Shown: positions 1 to 9,564 of the stretch, one piece after another
How positions within the stretch are numbered: position 1 is the stretch's first letter
Layout: every line of letters starts with the position of its first letter
Source: Desmonostoc muscorum LEGE 12446
GTDB lineage: Bacteria; Cyanobacteriota; Cyanobacteriia; Cyanobacteriales; Nostocaceae
DNA length: 64,000 nucleotides
Direction of reading: 5' to 3'
Assembly: GCF_015207005.2 (NCBI RefSeq)
Contig: NZ_JADEXS020000002.1
Location: 1 to 64,000, forward strand
Program-made: the position numbers and the translations under genes
Notes under the pieces: model-generated
What the model was told of the DNA's origin: nothing
The model's input: only the letters and a program-made list of their open reading frames with translations
Databases searched by the model: none

Positions 1-536
1 CTATCAACAGTCAATCCAATTCGCAATTGGTAATTCCAATGGAAACCCGGCAGAAGGTTGTAATCACGACTTGGAAGGTAATTTTGGAAGCCTTATGGAA
101 CAAGGGCTTCAGAGCCTATACCTGACGCTTTTTTCTACGGAGAAACGGGTTTCCGGGGTGTTTTGAGGACTTAACCCTCCAAATCGTGAACTTATCTCGG
201 TTAGCCGTTGTTGGAGAACGTTGCGATATATATTGGGCATAGTTTTTAACCTATTCTCTCTATCTTTGCCGCATATCATATTCCCAAAAAGGATTTTTTT
301 GAAGGGCGGTTAAGAGAATTGATAACTTGCATAAAATAGTTAAAAAATATGAATTTATTGCCAATATATCAGTGCAACCGTACACAATCCGATATTGTCT
401 GAATGCTACATCGGGTCTGGAAGAGTTAGTTACCAGCGTTAACAGTGAGACTTTAATGTTAAATGACTATCACGCTCTGGTTGCTGAGTCACGATGTTTA
501 TTGATCTATTTAAACTCTAATATTGGGAGATACACA
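1..536. other. Intergenic leader with no supported gene
   Basis: No convincing reading frame is seen here. An open frame runs in from position 327 toward the HupE gene, but its first 70 codons do not resemble the family. A GTG at 537, preceded by GGGAGA, is the better start. The stretch probably holds the promoter of the downstream gene and the remains of whatever lies to the left. Confidence 0.5.
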
Positions 537-1220
537 GTGTTAAAAATCCAGCTTGTTGCTAACTACAAACAAAAATCATCAACGGTAACTTCAACAAAGT
601 TTTACTTAGGAATTGCCTTCTTAACTTGCATAGGACTTTTAAGTGCTGCTCATCCAGCTTTAGCACATCATGCCATTGGTGGTAAAATACCGTCTAATTT
701 CTTTGAAGGGTTTTTGTCTGGGTTAGCCCACCCCGTTATTGGTCTTGACCATTTTGCCTTTGTGGTTGCTATTGGTTTACTTAGTGCTAGACAACAAAAT
801 GGATTGTTAATTCCAGTAGCTTTCGTTTTGACAGCTATGGCTGGAACTGGAATTCATATACTGAAATTCGATTTACCCTTAAGTGAGATCATCATTGCTA
901 GTTCGGTGATTGCTTTTGGTGCAATGTTACTGCTATCGAAAAAACCTAATTGGTTTGTGCTAGCTTTGTTAGGAGCAGTTGCTGGTTTATTTCATGGTTA
1001 TGCTTACGGTGAGTCCATTGTCGGCGCACAAATGACACCGCTAGTAGCTTACCTAGCAGGCTTCACTTTAATACAATATGGGATTGCTATCGGTGCGTTA
1101 CTAATTGGTAAAGTTGTAAGCGAAAAATTTGCCAATCAATTCTTAAAGATACTACAATTTATTGGTTTGGCTATTTGTTCAATAGGAGTTGTTTTCTTGA
1201 CCACTTCTCTCGTTGGTTAA
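537..1220 (+). CDS. HupE/UreJ family metal (Ni/Co-type) permease
   Basis: Integral membrane protein of the HupE/UreJ family, small secondary permeases associated with nickel or cobalt uptake for hydrogenase and urease. I chose the GTG at 537 because GGGAGA lies just upstream and it gives 227 aa, near family size; the open frame extends 70 codons further upstream with unrelated sequence. A cleavable leader with an Ala-rich end (PALAHHA) is followed by the family signature HPVIGLDH, a second His motif (GLFHGYAYGES) and about six hydrophobic segments. The metal is not provable from sequence. Neighbouring genes for Nramp, P1B-ATPase, CDF and RND proteins make a metal role likely. Confidence 0.85.
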   Translation: MLKIQLVANYKQKSSTVTSTKFYLGIAFLTCIGLLSAAHPALAHHAIGGKIPSNFFEGFLSGLAHPVIGLDHFAFVVAIGLLSARQQNGLLIPVAFVLTAMAGTGIHILKFDLPLSEIIIASSVIAFGAMLLLSKKPNWFVLALLGAVAGLFHGYAYGESIVGAQMTPLVAYLAGFTLIQYGIAIGALLIGKVVSEKFANQFLKILQFIGLAICSIGVVFLTTSLVG

Positions 1221-1684
1221 GAGCAAAGGCTTTAAATTAAAATTTTGCAGATTGGTGGGTTATGGATCACGCTAACCCACCTCAATAGATTATAAAAAAT
1301 GTGAATTTTTTATAGTATTACTACTTAAAAGATTGATGCCGAACTCAGCAGACACATGACAAGTAGAATATACCCGGCTTTCCTTACAATCAAAATACTA
1401 GTAAACTATTGGTGCTTGATTGCGTAGGGTGCGTAGAGAATTCATACAATATGGGCAGTCGCAACCAAATAGCTGCTGCCAACCCATAATTAATAATATG
1501 CAGGAAATGAATCACAGCAATATACAGAAGATGATTGTCTTTCAATCACACAATGGCAGTAATAACTGGAAAAATTGAGCTAAAGCAGCTTATCGTTTCC
1601 TCAACAGTTCGATAACAAGATTGAATAACCCAACTATTCCGTAAGGTTTGTTGAAAAGTTGGGTTTGACAATTATTTGAATTAC
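1221..1684. other. Intergenic region, nothing recognised
   Basis: AT-rich spacer between the convergent HupE-like and TPR genes. No open frame with family resemblance and no strong terminator hairpin were seen. Confidence 0.4.
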
Positions 1685-2368
1685 TTAGGGCTGAATCTGC
1701 TGAAGGAGAGCTTGTGTTTGCTGATACCGAAGAGTATCTCCTTGCCGTTGAAACAGACTTGCAGCTTGCTCTAAATCATTAATAGCATTTTTGCGATCGC
1801 CCAAAGCATATTCAGCAAGTCCTCGGTTGCCGTAGGCATCAGCTAAATTGGGGTTGATTTGTAGTGCTTGGTTAAAATCTGCGATCGCCAGCTTGTGATT
1901 TCCCTGCCTATAATTCAAAAAGCCCCTATTGTAGTAACCATCTACAGACTTCGGATCAATTCTTAGTACTTGGTTAAAGTCGGTAATCGCCGCTTCAATA
2001 CTTCCTAGTTCCGCATGAGCAGTTCCTCGACCGTTGTAAGCATCTGTATGGTTGGGGTTTAGTCGCAGTGCTTGATCGAAGTCGCTAACGGCTGCTTTAA
2101 AATCTCTTAATTGAGACTTTGCTAAACCTCTGAGGCAAAAACCTTCGTAGTATCGGGGATTTAACTGTACTACCCGACTAAAATCTTCTATTGCGCCGTT
2201 GAAGTTGCCTTGTTCAAGCTTTTGCACTCCCTGGTTATGGTATTCCTGAAAATTCATCTGTTGGATGCGCGTTGGTGCTTCCTGTGCAGCATGGACAGCA
2301 ACAGGTATTCCACTCAGTACGCTACTCGTTATTCCCAGAATGGCAACAGCTTTGCGAATATGGTTCAT
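1685..2368 (-). CDS. Exported TPR-repeat protein
   Basis: 227-aa protein with an N-terminal signal peptide (hydrophobic stretch ending near VAVHAA) followed by four to five tetratricopeptide repeats. The repeats carry the typical W/Y-N-A-x-G-x(7)-A-I-x-D-F spacing, for example NHTDAYNGRGTAHAELG and NLADAYGNRGLAEYALG. TPR proteins are protein-protein adaptors, and this one should sit in the periplasm or on the cell surface. It has its own leader and is not clearly part of an operon; the Nramp gene lies on the same strand 86 bases downstream of... its start region lies upstream of it in window order. The specific partner is unknown. Confidence 0.8.
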   Translation of the reverse strand: MNHIRKAVAILGITSSVLSGIPVAVHAAQEAPTRIQQMNFQEYHNQGVQKLEQGNFNGAIEDFSRVVQLNPRYYEGFCLRGLAKSQLRDFKAAVSDFDQALRLNPNHTDAYNGRGTAHAELGSIEAAITDFNQVLRIDPKSVDGYYNRGFLNYRQGNHKLAIADFNQALQINPNLADAYGNRGLAEYALGDRKNAINDLEQAASLFQRQGDTLRYQQTQALLQQIQP

Positions 2369-2454
2369 GGCTTGACTTTCTCCTTGATAGATATATCAAG
2401 ACAGATACACGAGATTTTTCTCAACTAGATCCATCCTAAGCGGTTTCGAGAGAT

Positions 2455-3780
2455 TTAGAGATTGAAACCCAGCCAAATCAAAATACTTTGTAATAGCAAC
2501 CAAACATTTAACCCGACGATAATAATAGCAACCAGCCAAGCTAGAGATTTTAGCCACAGGGGATTTACAAACTCTCCCATTAAGCGACGGTTACTCGTAA
2601 ACATCACCAATGGAATCACTGCAAACGGTAACTGTAAACTGAGGATAACTTGACTAAGAACGATGAGGCTGCTTGTACTACGTTCCCCAAAGATAATAAT
2701 CGTAATCAACGCTGGAATGATGGCAAGCAGACGGGTAACTAAACGGCGTAACCAAGATGGAAGGCGAAATTGTAAAAACCCTTCCATAACAATCTGCCCA
2801 GCCAAGGTTGCAGTCAGTGTTGAACTTTGCCCAGAAGCAAGTAAGGCAATGCCAAAAATAGCACTAGCAGCACTAACGCCTAATAATGGTGAAAGCAGTT
2901 TGTAAGCTTCTTGAATTTCTGCTACATTTTGATTCCCAGAAAAATGAAATGTGGCGGCAGACACAATTAAAATGGCTGAGTTGATAAATAGTGCCAACGA
3001 TAGAGCAAAAGTTGAATCAATTGTACCAAACTTAATCGCTTCCCATTTTTTTTCAGTATTAGGTTGCCAATCACGAGTTTGCACAATAGAGGAGTGTAAA
3101 TATAAGTTGTGAGGCATTACTGTTGCGCCTAAAATACCAATGGCAATGTAGAGCATTTCTGGGTTTTGTAAAATTTCTTTTTTAGGCAGATATCCCAACA
3201 AAATCCCTCCCATATCAGGTCGAGAGAACAGAATTTCCGCTGTAAAACAGATGCCTACGGTTGCTACCAGCATTATTACCAAAGCTTCTGTATAGCGAAA
3301 GCCTTTACTTTGCAGGAATAGCAATACCAAGACATCCAGCGCAGTGATGCACACACCCCATAGCAAGGGAATACCGAATAAAAGTTGCAGGGCGATCGCA
3401 CTTCCCAGTAATTCTGCCAAGTCACAAGCGGCGATCGCAATCTCACACAGCACCCACAAACAAAAGCTCACCCTTTGACTGAAATAGTCCCGACAAGCCT
3501 GTGCTAAGTCTCGTCCTGTGGCAACACCCAAACGCACACATAGCGATTGCAGTAATATCGCCATCAGGTTCGACAGCATAACTACTGTCAACAAGGTATA
3601 GCCAAACTTAGACCCCCCGGCGATATCTGTTGCCCAGTTTCCAGGGTCCATATATCCCACTGAAACCAGATACCCTGGCCCTGCATAAGCCAGCATCTTG
3701 CGCCAAAAGCTTTTAGTGTTGGGAATTCTAATACTGCGGTGAACTTCAGGGAGACTGGGGCGGTTTTCGGGGCGAGTCAT
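2455..3780 (-). CDS. mntH: Nramp family divalent metal transporter (MntH-like)
   Basis: 441-aa Nramp transporter, a proton-coupled importer of Mn(II) and related divalent ions in the inner membrane. The two metal-site signatures are present: DPGNWATDIAGG in TM1 and MPHNLYLHSS in TM6. About eleven hydrophobic segments are visible and the length is normal. The ATG at 3780 begins a soluble N-terminus typical of the family. The Nramp assignment is firm; manganese as substrate follows from the family, not from this sequence. On a plasmid it would add uptake next to several exporters. Confidence 0.92.
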   Translation of the reverse strand: MTRPENRPSLPEVHRSIRIPNTKSFWRKMLAYAGPGYLVSVGYMDPGNWATDIAGGSKFGYTLLTVVMLSNLMAILLQSLCVRLGVATGRDLAQACRDYFSQRVSFCLWVLCEIAIAACDLAELLGSAIALQLLFGIPLLWGVCITALDVLVLLFLQSKGFRYTEALVIMLVATVGICFTAEILFSRPDMGGILLGYLPKKEILQNPEMLYIAIGILGATVMPHNLYLHSSIVQTRDWQPNTEKKWEAIKFGTIDSTFALSLALFINSAILIVSAATFHFSGNQNVAEIQEAYKLLSPLLGVSAASAIFGIALLASGQSSTLTATLAGQIVMEGFLQFRLPSWLRRLVTRLLAIIPALITIIIFGERSTSSLIVLSQVILSLQLPFAVIPLVMFTSNRRLMGEFVNPLWLKSLAWLVAIIIVGLNVWLLLQSILIWLGFNL

Positions 3781-3881
3781 TTGTTTTCTAGGGGAATATT
3801 TTCATATTCTTCTCATAATCTCATCAAATCCGGACTAAACATCAATCTCTAGTGGCAAGATTTTTCCTGATGTCACTGAAA

Positions 3882-3914
3882 GCATAAGATGAGCAATTTG
3901 CTCACGTTATGCTT
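3882..3914. repeat. 33-bp imperfect palindrome (possible terminator)
   Basis: AGCATAA...GAGCAA-T-TTGCTC...TTATGCT forms a long imperfect hairpin. It lies just past the stop of the minus-strand tniQ gene and upstream of mntH, so it could end tniQ transcription or be a remnant of the transposon end. It has no strong T-tract. Confidence 0.5.
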
Positions 3915-3951
3915 ACAAAGGAAAGCACCGTCGAGTAGCTCTGGTCTGGGT

Positions 3952-4869
3952 TCAACTGAGTACACTCGGTATAATCGAGAGAATTTCCAAACCTTCATGT
4001 GGGTTAATTCCTAGCTTGTAACACCACCTTAAAAACTTAGTGAGAGTAGGTTTTCGCCGATATTTGGCTAGTAGGGTATCTTTATAAGAAGAAGTCGAAC
4101 TAAGTGTTGGCAGAGCGCCGAAAATCTGGCCGACAGATTGAGCGGCCCACTTTTCCCAATCAAACCGAGACCCCTGAGATTTAGCAGTAGTGTCTACAAA
4201 CCGACCCAGCCATGCATTACACGCACAACAATAGCCAAGAGAATGGCATTCCAGATTGAGAAATTGTTGAAAACAACCACAGTACAAGCAGCGCAATTGT
4301 AGGTAACGTTGGTGAACTGGACAAACACTAACAGCTTCTAAAGTCCACAACAAAGGGTTATAAATAGGTAAACCAGCTTCACGCCAGTCTTGATAACAAC
4401 CAGAACACCAACGTTGTTCAGTATGGAAAATATGATTGAAGTTAAGCCGCCATGAATGCCATTGGAGTAAAGTCAGAAAACTCAGATCCCGCCTAGCAGT
4501 TAATTTCTCAACGATGGCAACTACCTTTGAAACATGTTGCGTTCGGTCTAACCAAAATTTAGCAGACTGCTGTTGTAAAAGTGCAGGCTCTCGATGCCAA
4601 GCAGTGATGAGCATTTTGATAGCATCATCAGCTTTCAAGAAATCCGGTGGTTGGTTGCTCTGGATAAATAACGGCGTAATTTTATAGCGAATTAAACTAG
4701 CCATCGAGACACCATGTGCAGCAGCCAAGCGCTGTAAGTAACTAGTAAAACTTTCAACTGTGGGTGTAGCAAAACCTATTGGTTGAAGAGAGTAAAGATG
4801 ACTGCGTTTTGGCAGTTGGTTCATTTTTAAGTCCCAAGACTCATAATTAGCCAAACTTTCAACCGACAT
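3952..4869 (-). CDS. tniQ: TniQ family transposon targeting protein
   Basis: TniQ/TnsD-type protein of Tn5053/Tn7-like transposons, which links the target site to the AAA+ regulator TniB/TnsC. I place the start at 4869 (MSVESLANYES), giving 305 aa, because it overlaps the stop of the upstream tniB frame; the open frame extends further only inside tniB. The N-terminus has the TniQ opening (LPKRSHLYSLQPIGF). The middle holds zinc-finger pairs: CSGC, CPVH, CLYC and CCAC. It is too long for the short TniQ of type V-K CRISPR transposons. No TniA/TnsB transposase and no Cas gene lie near, so it is probably an orphan of a degraded element. Confidence 0.82.
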   Translation of the reverse strand: MSVESLANYESWDLKMNQLPKRSHLYSLQPIGFATPTVESFTSYLQRLAAAHGVSMASLIRYKITPLFIQSNQPPDFLKADDAIKMLITAWHREPALLQQQSAKFWLDRTQHVSKVVAIVEKLTARRDLSFLTLLQWHSWRLNFNHIFHTEQRWCSGCYQDWREAGLPIYNPLLWTLEAVSVCPVHQRYLQLRCLYCGCFQQFLNLECHSLGYCCACNAWLGRFVDTTAKSQGSRFDWEKWAAQSVGQIFGALPTLSSTSSYKDTLLAKYRRKPTLTKFLRWCYKLGINPHEGLEILSIIPSVLS

Positions 4870-5449
4870 TTTCACCACCTCCAACAGGACGACGTTGAGG
4901 TTTAGTGTTACCGGTAGAAGAACGACGAGATTTAGTATTAGTTGCCTGGGAAGCGTTATGTGTAACTGACACCTGATGAGATTCCAAACCCAAAGCAATT
5001 CTCAAAGCCGAACTATCCGAGGTGAACTCAAGTTGCTTTTCTCCCAATCTTGTTTCATTGACGATAATGATGCATTGTTCCTGAGAGTAAGCAGAAGATA
5101 TAAGATGCGACAGAGTGAGAGTTTTAGCTCCTTCTAGTAATGCAGTTGCCAATGCTTGAGATAACCAATCTTTGAGAATACCAACACAACCGAAACTGCG
5201 TTCGTAGCAAAAATCCCAGTATTGAAGTAAATCAGGCTCTTGTTCAAAAGGTAAATGACGTTGGAAAGTTTGAACAACACCTCTGAAAGCTTTTAAATCT
5301 TCTTCATTCTCAGCTTTGTACCGTTCAAAATGAATATCCAAGCTGCGTCTGCATAACTGGGCACTCAAGTTACGAAGTATCAACAAGTCATAAGTACCTG
5401 CCAGTACAAATTTGACCCCAGTCAAGTTTGCTAGGGACTTAATTGTAGC
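4859..5449 (-). pseudogene. tniB: TniB/TnsC-type AAA regulator, N-terminus missing
   Basis: Reads as the C-terminal half of a TniB-like AAA ATPase: TIKSLANLTG, then FVLAGTYDLL (a sensor-like segment of the family), a helical lid region and a basic Arg/Ser-rich tail. The Walker A and B motifs should lie upstream, but similarity stops near 5449, where the end repeats of a mini-transposon begin. The frame's apparent N-terminus (residues 1 to about 18) is translated from those repeats. It overlaps tniQ by a few bases, as in intact elements. It should be inactive as an ATPase. Confidence 0.75.
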
Positions 5450-5959
5450 GACCTGCAATACTAATCGCTCAAACCTGCAATCAAGACATTTACAAACCAG
5501 GATTAAATGCAACTATAATTGCGCTTCAGCCAGGATTAAATGCAACTGAGCCAGGATTATTTGCAACCAACCTGCAATCATCGGTTTGAGCCAGGATTAT
5601 CTGCAACTATAAAAGTCAAAAAAACGAACGTTTTCTTAACTGCGTCACTAGTAAGGCTTAGAGTTCCTTTTACCGTTGTTTTTTCAGTAAATAAACTCGT
5701 AAAGAATTCAAAGTTAATTTATCAAACTCTCACATGAGTTTTTTGACAACCCCTTGTCAAGGAGAGAAAACTCAACCCTAGTAAAGTGTTGAGCTTATTT
5801 GCAATTAATCCTGGTCGAAACGGATGATTGCAGGCTGGTTGCATTTAATCCTGGCTCAGTTGCAATTAATCCTGGCTCAAATGAAATTATAGTTGCAAAT
5901 AATCCTGGCTCAATACAGCGATGATTGCAGGTCGGGGGATTTATAATTGCAGGTCACTA
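5444..5959. mobile_element. End-only mini-transposon 1 (Tn7/Tn5053-like ends)
   Basis: Two facing arrays of about 17-bp repeats. On the left, CCAGGATTAAATGCAAC and variants occur four times (about 5497-5607). On the right the reverse form GTTGCAATTAATCCTGG occurs four times (about 5797-5915). Outer sites GACCTGCAAT bound both ends. The left terminus begins TGTAGCGACCTGCAAT and the right terminus mirrors it as ATTGCAGGTCACTA, which is then interrupted at 5960 by a group II intron. About 190 bases without a gene lie between the arrays. The arrangement matches transposase (TnsB/TniA) binding-site arrays of Tn7/Tn5053-like elements reduced to their ends. Confidence 0.7.
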
Positions 5960-6406
5960 GTGTTAACGCGGTATCCCCAACCAAGTTGGGAGAGACTAAG
6001 AAGAACGTCTCTAAGTCAACCAACTTACCTGGAGTTGAAAGACAAAAGGGACAACAGCATGTTGGTAAAGCCGGAAATAGAGAGAAGGCGTTAAAACTAG
6101 AGTCCGGCAAGACTTGTGTGACATGGTGAAGGTTAAACTACCTGAAGCCCAATTCTGACGGTATACGCGATTGCCTATTCCTACAACGCCTAAAAAGGAA
6201 TAATCGTTTGTGTATAGTTTTAAACATTTGAACCACACAACTTCTTCAAACGAAGTCAGCCAGCGATGAGATGGCTTAACGAATGAATGGGACACCTAAA
6301 TCACACTGTTACGTACTGAGTTAATAAAGCGCGGGATGACCTACGGGGGGCGATCCCTATGGTTACAGAGTTCCTATAGTAGTCCGAGGACGGGAAAGCC
6401 GCCTAC

Positions 6407-8242
6407 ATGGCGAAGAGGAACAGGTATTCTTCACACTCATATCGAGAGGTACGCGAGATGCGAAACGCCGAAACGATTTTAAGTGTAATCCGAGACAGAG
6501 GCTACCGTGGTTTACCTCTGGATGATATCTACAGACAACTTTTCAACCCCAATTTATACCTCTTGGCGTACAGCCGCATCTACAAAAATGATGGGGCAAT
6601 GACGCAAGGAATTACATCAGAGACTGTTGATGGGATGTCCATCAAAAAGATTGAAAACCTCATAGAGGATATTCGCTATGAACGTTTTCGGTGGACACCA
6701 GTACGGCGAATTAATATTCCCAAGAAAAATGGAAAAACTCGACCTCTGGGTATTCCCACTTGGAACGATAAATTGATTCAGGAAGTAATACGTTTAATAT
6801 TAGAAGCGTACTACGAGCCTCAATTTTCTAACAGCAGTCATGGTTTTCGACAAGAGCGCGGATGCCATACGGCGCTAACAGTAATAGACCGTACTTGGCA
6901 AGGAACTAAATGGTTTATCGAAGGAGATATTCGCGGTTGCTTTGACAATATAGATCATAAAATCTTAATGTCAACCTTACGCGAGACAATCCAAGATAAT
7001 CGTTTCTTGAGATTGATTGAAAACTTACTCAAGGCAGGTTACTGTGAGCAATGGAAATATTATTCCACCCTGAGCGGAACGCCGCAAGGCTCGATTTTAT
7101 CACCCATACTCGCCAATATCTATCTTGACAAATTCGATAAATTTATCGAACAGATACTCATCCCAGAATATACACTTGGTAAACATCGGGCAGAAAATCC
7201 AGAGTATTCAAAACTCGTAAAACTTGCTTGGTATTACAGGAAAAACGGACAAGTTGATAAAGCGCGTCAACTGGAAATTAAATACCAGAAAATGCCTTCT
7301 AAAAATGTTCGTGACCCTAAATACAGAAGGTTAAATTACGTCCGCTATGCAGACGATTTCCTACTTGGTTTTATTGGCTCATTCCAAGAGACAAAAGAAA
7401 TTAAGGAAAAACTCAAGACATTTTTAGCTGACAATCTTCAGTTGGAACTGTCACCAGAAAAGACCCTGATTACTAATGCTAGGAATGAGGCAGCAAGCTT
7501 TCTAGGTTACAAAATTCTAGTCCAATATTCTGACGATAAGCATACCAATGGTAAACGCTCAATCAACGGAATTATTGCACTAAGAATCCCAGCAAGACTT
7601 ATAGAAGAAAAATGTACCCTATACATGAGGAATGGTAAACCCATTCATCGCCCTGAATTAATAAATGATGATGATTTTACTATTATCAACATTTACCAAT
7701 CGGAATTTAGAGGGTATGTACAATTCTATAGCCTTGCCCAAAATATTGCATGGCTGCGAAAACTTCAATGGATTATGTCGAGTTCGCTGATGAAAACCCT
7801 TGCCTGTAAACACAGAACTAGCGTGGCTAAAATCTGCGCCAAGTATAAGAAGACGGTAAAGCTTCCACAAGGCTTGAGAAAGTGTGTGGAAATAACTGTC
7901 CCAGTAGAAGGTAAGAAATCCCTGGTGGCTCGCTTTGGCGGCATCCAATTAAAACGCAACCTAAAAGCAACCATTCTAGACCTGCCAACAAATAGAAAGC
8001 CCGCGTTCAGAAATGAACTAATTAAACGGCTTCTTGCTTCGGAATGTGAGATTTGCGGGGCAAAAGGTGATATTGAGGTTCACCATATTCGTGCCCTTAA
8101 AGACCTCAAAGCCAAGGGTAGAAAGGAAAAACCGCAATGGATGCAAATTATGTCCGCACGTAGAAGGAAAACTCTCATGGTTTGCCCTCAATGCCATGAT
8201 GCAATACACGCTGGTAAACCAACATCTAAACGAGTCTCGTGA
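6407..8242 (+). CDS. ltrA: Group II intron reverse transcriptase/maturase with HNH domain
   Basis: 611-aa multifunctional intron protein that helps splicing and carries out retrohoming. It has the RT fingers and palm (IPKKNGKTRPLGIP, SHGFRQERGCH, GTPQGSILSPILAN), the catalytic YADD at RYADDFLLGF, a maturase/X region (residues about 400-500) and a C-terminal HNH endonuclease (CEICG...HHI...CPQCHDAIH). The length is complete and no frameshift is seen. The sequence resembles the mitochondrial-like maturase subgroup. It starts inside the intron's domain IV just after a typical GGACGGGAAAGCCGCCTAC leader. It is probably active for its own intron unless the ribozyme is damaged. Confidence 0.93.
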   Translation: MAKRNRYSSHSYREVREMRNAETILSVIRDRGYRGLPLDDIYRQLFNPNLYLLAYSRIYKNDGAMTQGITSETVDGMSIKKIENLIEDIRYERFRWTPVRRINIPKKNGKTRPLGIPTWNDKLIQEVIRLILEAYYEPQFSNSSHGFRQERGCHTALTVIDRTWQGTKWFIEGDIRGCFDNIDHKILMSTLRETIQDNRFLRLIENLLKAGYCEQWKYYSTLSGTPQGSILSPILANIYLDKFDKFIEQILIPEYTLGKHRAENPEYSKLVKLAWYYRKNGQVDKARQLEIKYQKMPSKNVRDPKYRRLNYVRYADDFLLGFIGSFQETKEIKEKLKTFLADNLQLELSPEKTLITNARNEAASFLGYKILVQYSDDKHTNGKRSINGIIALRIPARLIEEKCTLYMRNGKPIHRPELINDDDFTIINIYQSEFRGYVQFYSLAQNIAWLRKLQWIMSSSLMKTLACKHRTSVAKICAKYKKTVKLPQGLRKCVEITVPVEGKKSLVARFGGIQLKRNLKATILDLPTNRKPAFRNELIKRLLASECEICGAKGDIEVHHIRALKDLKAKGRKEKPQWMQIMSARRRKTLMVCPQCHDAIHAGKPTSKRVS

Positions 8243-8257
8243 TCACAGAGTACTGGA

Positions 8258-8292
8258 GAGCCGTGTACCTGGAAATCTCGTAAGCACGGTTC
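8258..8292 (+). ncRNA. Domain V of group II intron 1
   Basis: GAGCCGTG pairs with CACGGTTC in the proximal helix and the AGC triad is present. The distal helix (TACCTG against CTCGTA around the GAAA-like loop) pairs poorly and the element is one base longer than usual, so catalytic fitness is uncertain. Confidence 0.6.
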
Positions 8293-8352
8293 GGAGGGGG
8301 CTAGTTAGAAAAGGAGCTAATAATTGGAAACCTCGCTAGCTAGCTACCCACT

Positions 8353-9564
8353 TTTGACAAAATTAATCACAATGTTCTGCTGTCAAAATTAAATACATTC
8401 CCCACCATCTACCGACAAATTCGCGCATGGTTGAAAGCGGGAGTGATTGATTTCTCTGAATATGCTTTAAGGGAGAAATCTGACAACATAACATCAATGG
8501 GTGTTCCACAAGGGGGTACGATTTCGCCATTATTAGCGAATATAGCCCTTCACGGCATGGAAAATCGAATTAAAGAAGTTGCTCTTACTTTACCCGGACG
8601 TAAAACGGCGAATTGTAAAGCAATAAGCTTAATTAGATTCGCAGATGATTTTGTGATTCTGCATAAAGACCTTGCCGTTATCCAAAGATGTCAGCAGATT
8701 ATGGCAGAGTGGTTAAACGAATTGGGGCTAGAATTAAAACCAAGTAAAACCCATATTTCTCATACACAAAATATGTATGAAGGTAAGGTTGGTTTTGACT
8801 TTTTGGGTTTCACTGTTCGACAATTTCCGGTAGGAAAATATCACAGTGGTAAAAGCTCAAACGGAAAATTACTTGGTTATAAAACTCTTATTACTCCAAG
8901 CAAAACAAAACTGAAGACACACACGCAGAAGATAGGTAAATTGATTGATGGGCATAAATCAGTACCACAATTTGATTTAATCGCTCATCTGAATCCCGTC
9001 ATCCGTGGATGGACAAACTACTACTCATGTGTCGTCAGTAAACGCATATTTAATCAGGCTGATACAACATTATTCAGCCAGTTAAAAGCATGGGCAGAAC
9101 ATCGTCACTCCAATAAATCCTCAAAGTGGAGTTGTCAAAAATATTGGCAAACCGTAGGGTCTGATAATTGGGTTTTTAAACCCCATAATCAGAAGATTCG
9201 CTTACTCAAGCACCGTGAAACTCCTATTGTGAGACACATACAAGTGCAAGGAATCCGTAGCCCTTTTGATGGTGACTGGGTGTACTGGAGTTCCAGAATG
9301 GGTAAACATCCTGAAGCGCCAACAAGGGTGGCAACACTTTTGAAGATGCAAAAAGGAAAGTGTACTCATTGTGGACTGTTTTTTCACCATGAAGACTTGA
9401 TGGAAATCGACCATAAAATCCCCCGCTCCAAAGGCGGTAAGGATAGCTATGACAACCTTCAATTACTTCATGGACATTGCCACGATGCTAAAACGGCAGC
9501 AGATAAATTTGCTGTTACAGTTCCAGAGATAGATGAGGATTATCTCAACTGTAATCCCTTTTAA
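8353..9564 (+). pseudogene. 3' two-thirds of a second group II intron maturase
   Basis: An open frame picks up at FDKINHN, mid-palm of a reverse transcriptase, and continues through GVPQGGTISPLLANIALHG, the active-site FADD (IRFADDFVIL), a maturase region (LNPVIRGWTNYYS) and a C-terminal HNH domain (CTHCG...EIDHKIPRSKGGKD...HGHCHD). The first 150 or more residues are missing: the frame is entered directly from the 3' end of intron 1, and nothing upstream of intron 1 encodes them. A short protein from an internal start is possible but would lack RT fingers. Confidence 0.85.

Larger units (their letters stand above)
5960..8352 (+). mobile_element. Group II intron 1 (RNA domains plus maturase)
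   Basis: A ribozyme-type 5' region (about 5960-6406) precedes a full-length maturase gene. A domain V-like hairpin and domain VI (about 8258-8352) follow it. The 5' end is taken as GTGTTAACGCGG, close to the GUGYG consensus, so the boundary is approximate. The 3' boundary is set where the reading frame of another intron maturase resumes (FDKINHN). The 5' exon is a transposon end and the 3' exon is a maturase gene, so the two flanks are unlikely to come from one original insertion site. Confidence 0.72.

Noticed and set aside
5470..5940. Repeated 17-bp units considered as a CRISPR array
   Set aside because: Spacing is irregular, copies occur in opposing orientation on the two sides, and outer inverted sites bound the region, so transposon ends explain it better.
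3952..5960. CRISPR-associated (type V-K) transposon
   Set aside because: No cas12k, no tnsB, no CRISPR repeats, and the TniQ is too long for that class.
5947..6295. Short frames on both strands before the first maturase
   Set aside because: They fall in the structured 5' domain of a group II intron, a frequent source of false small genes.
6407..9564. Retron or diversity-generating or abortive-infection reverse transcriptase
   Set aside because: The proteins carry maturase and HNH domains and are bounded by group II ribozyme domains V and VI.
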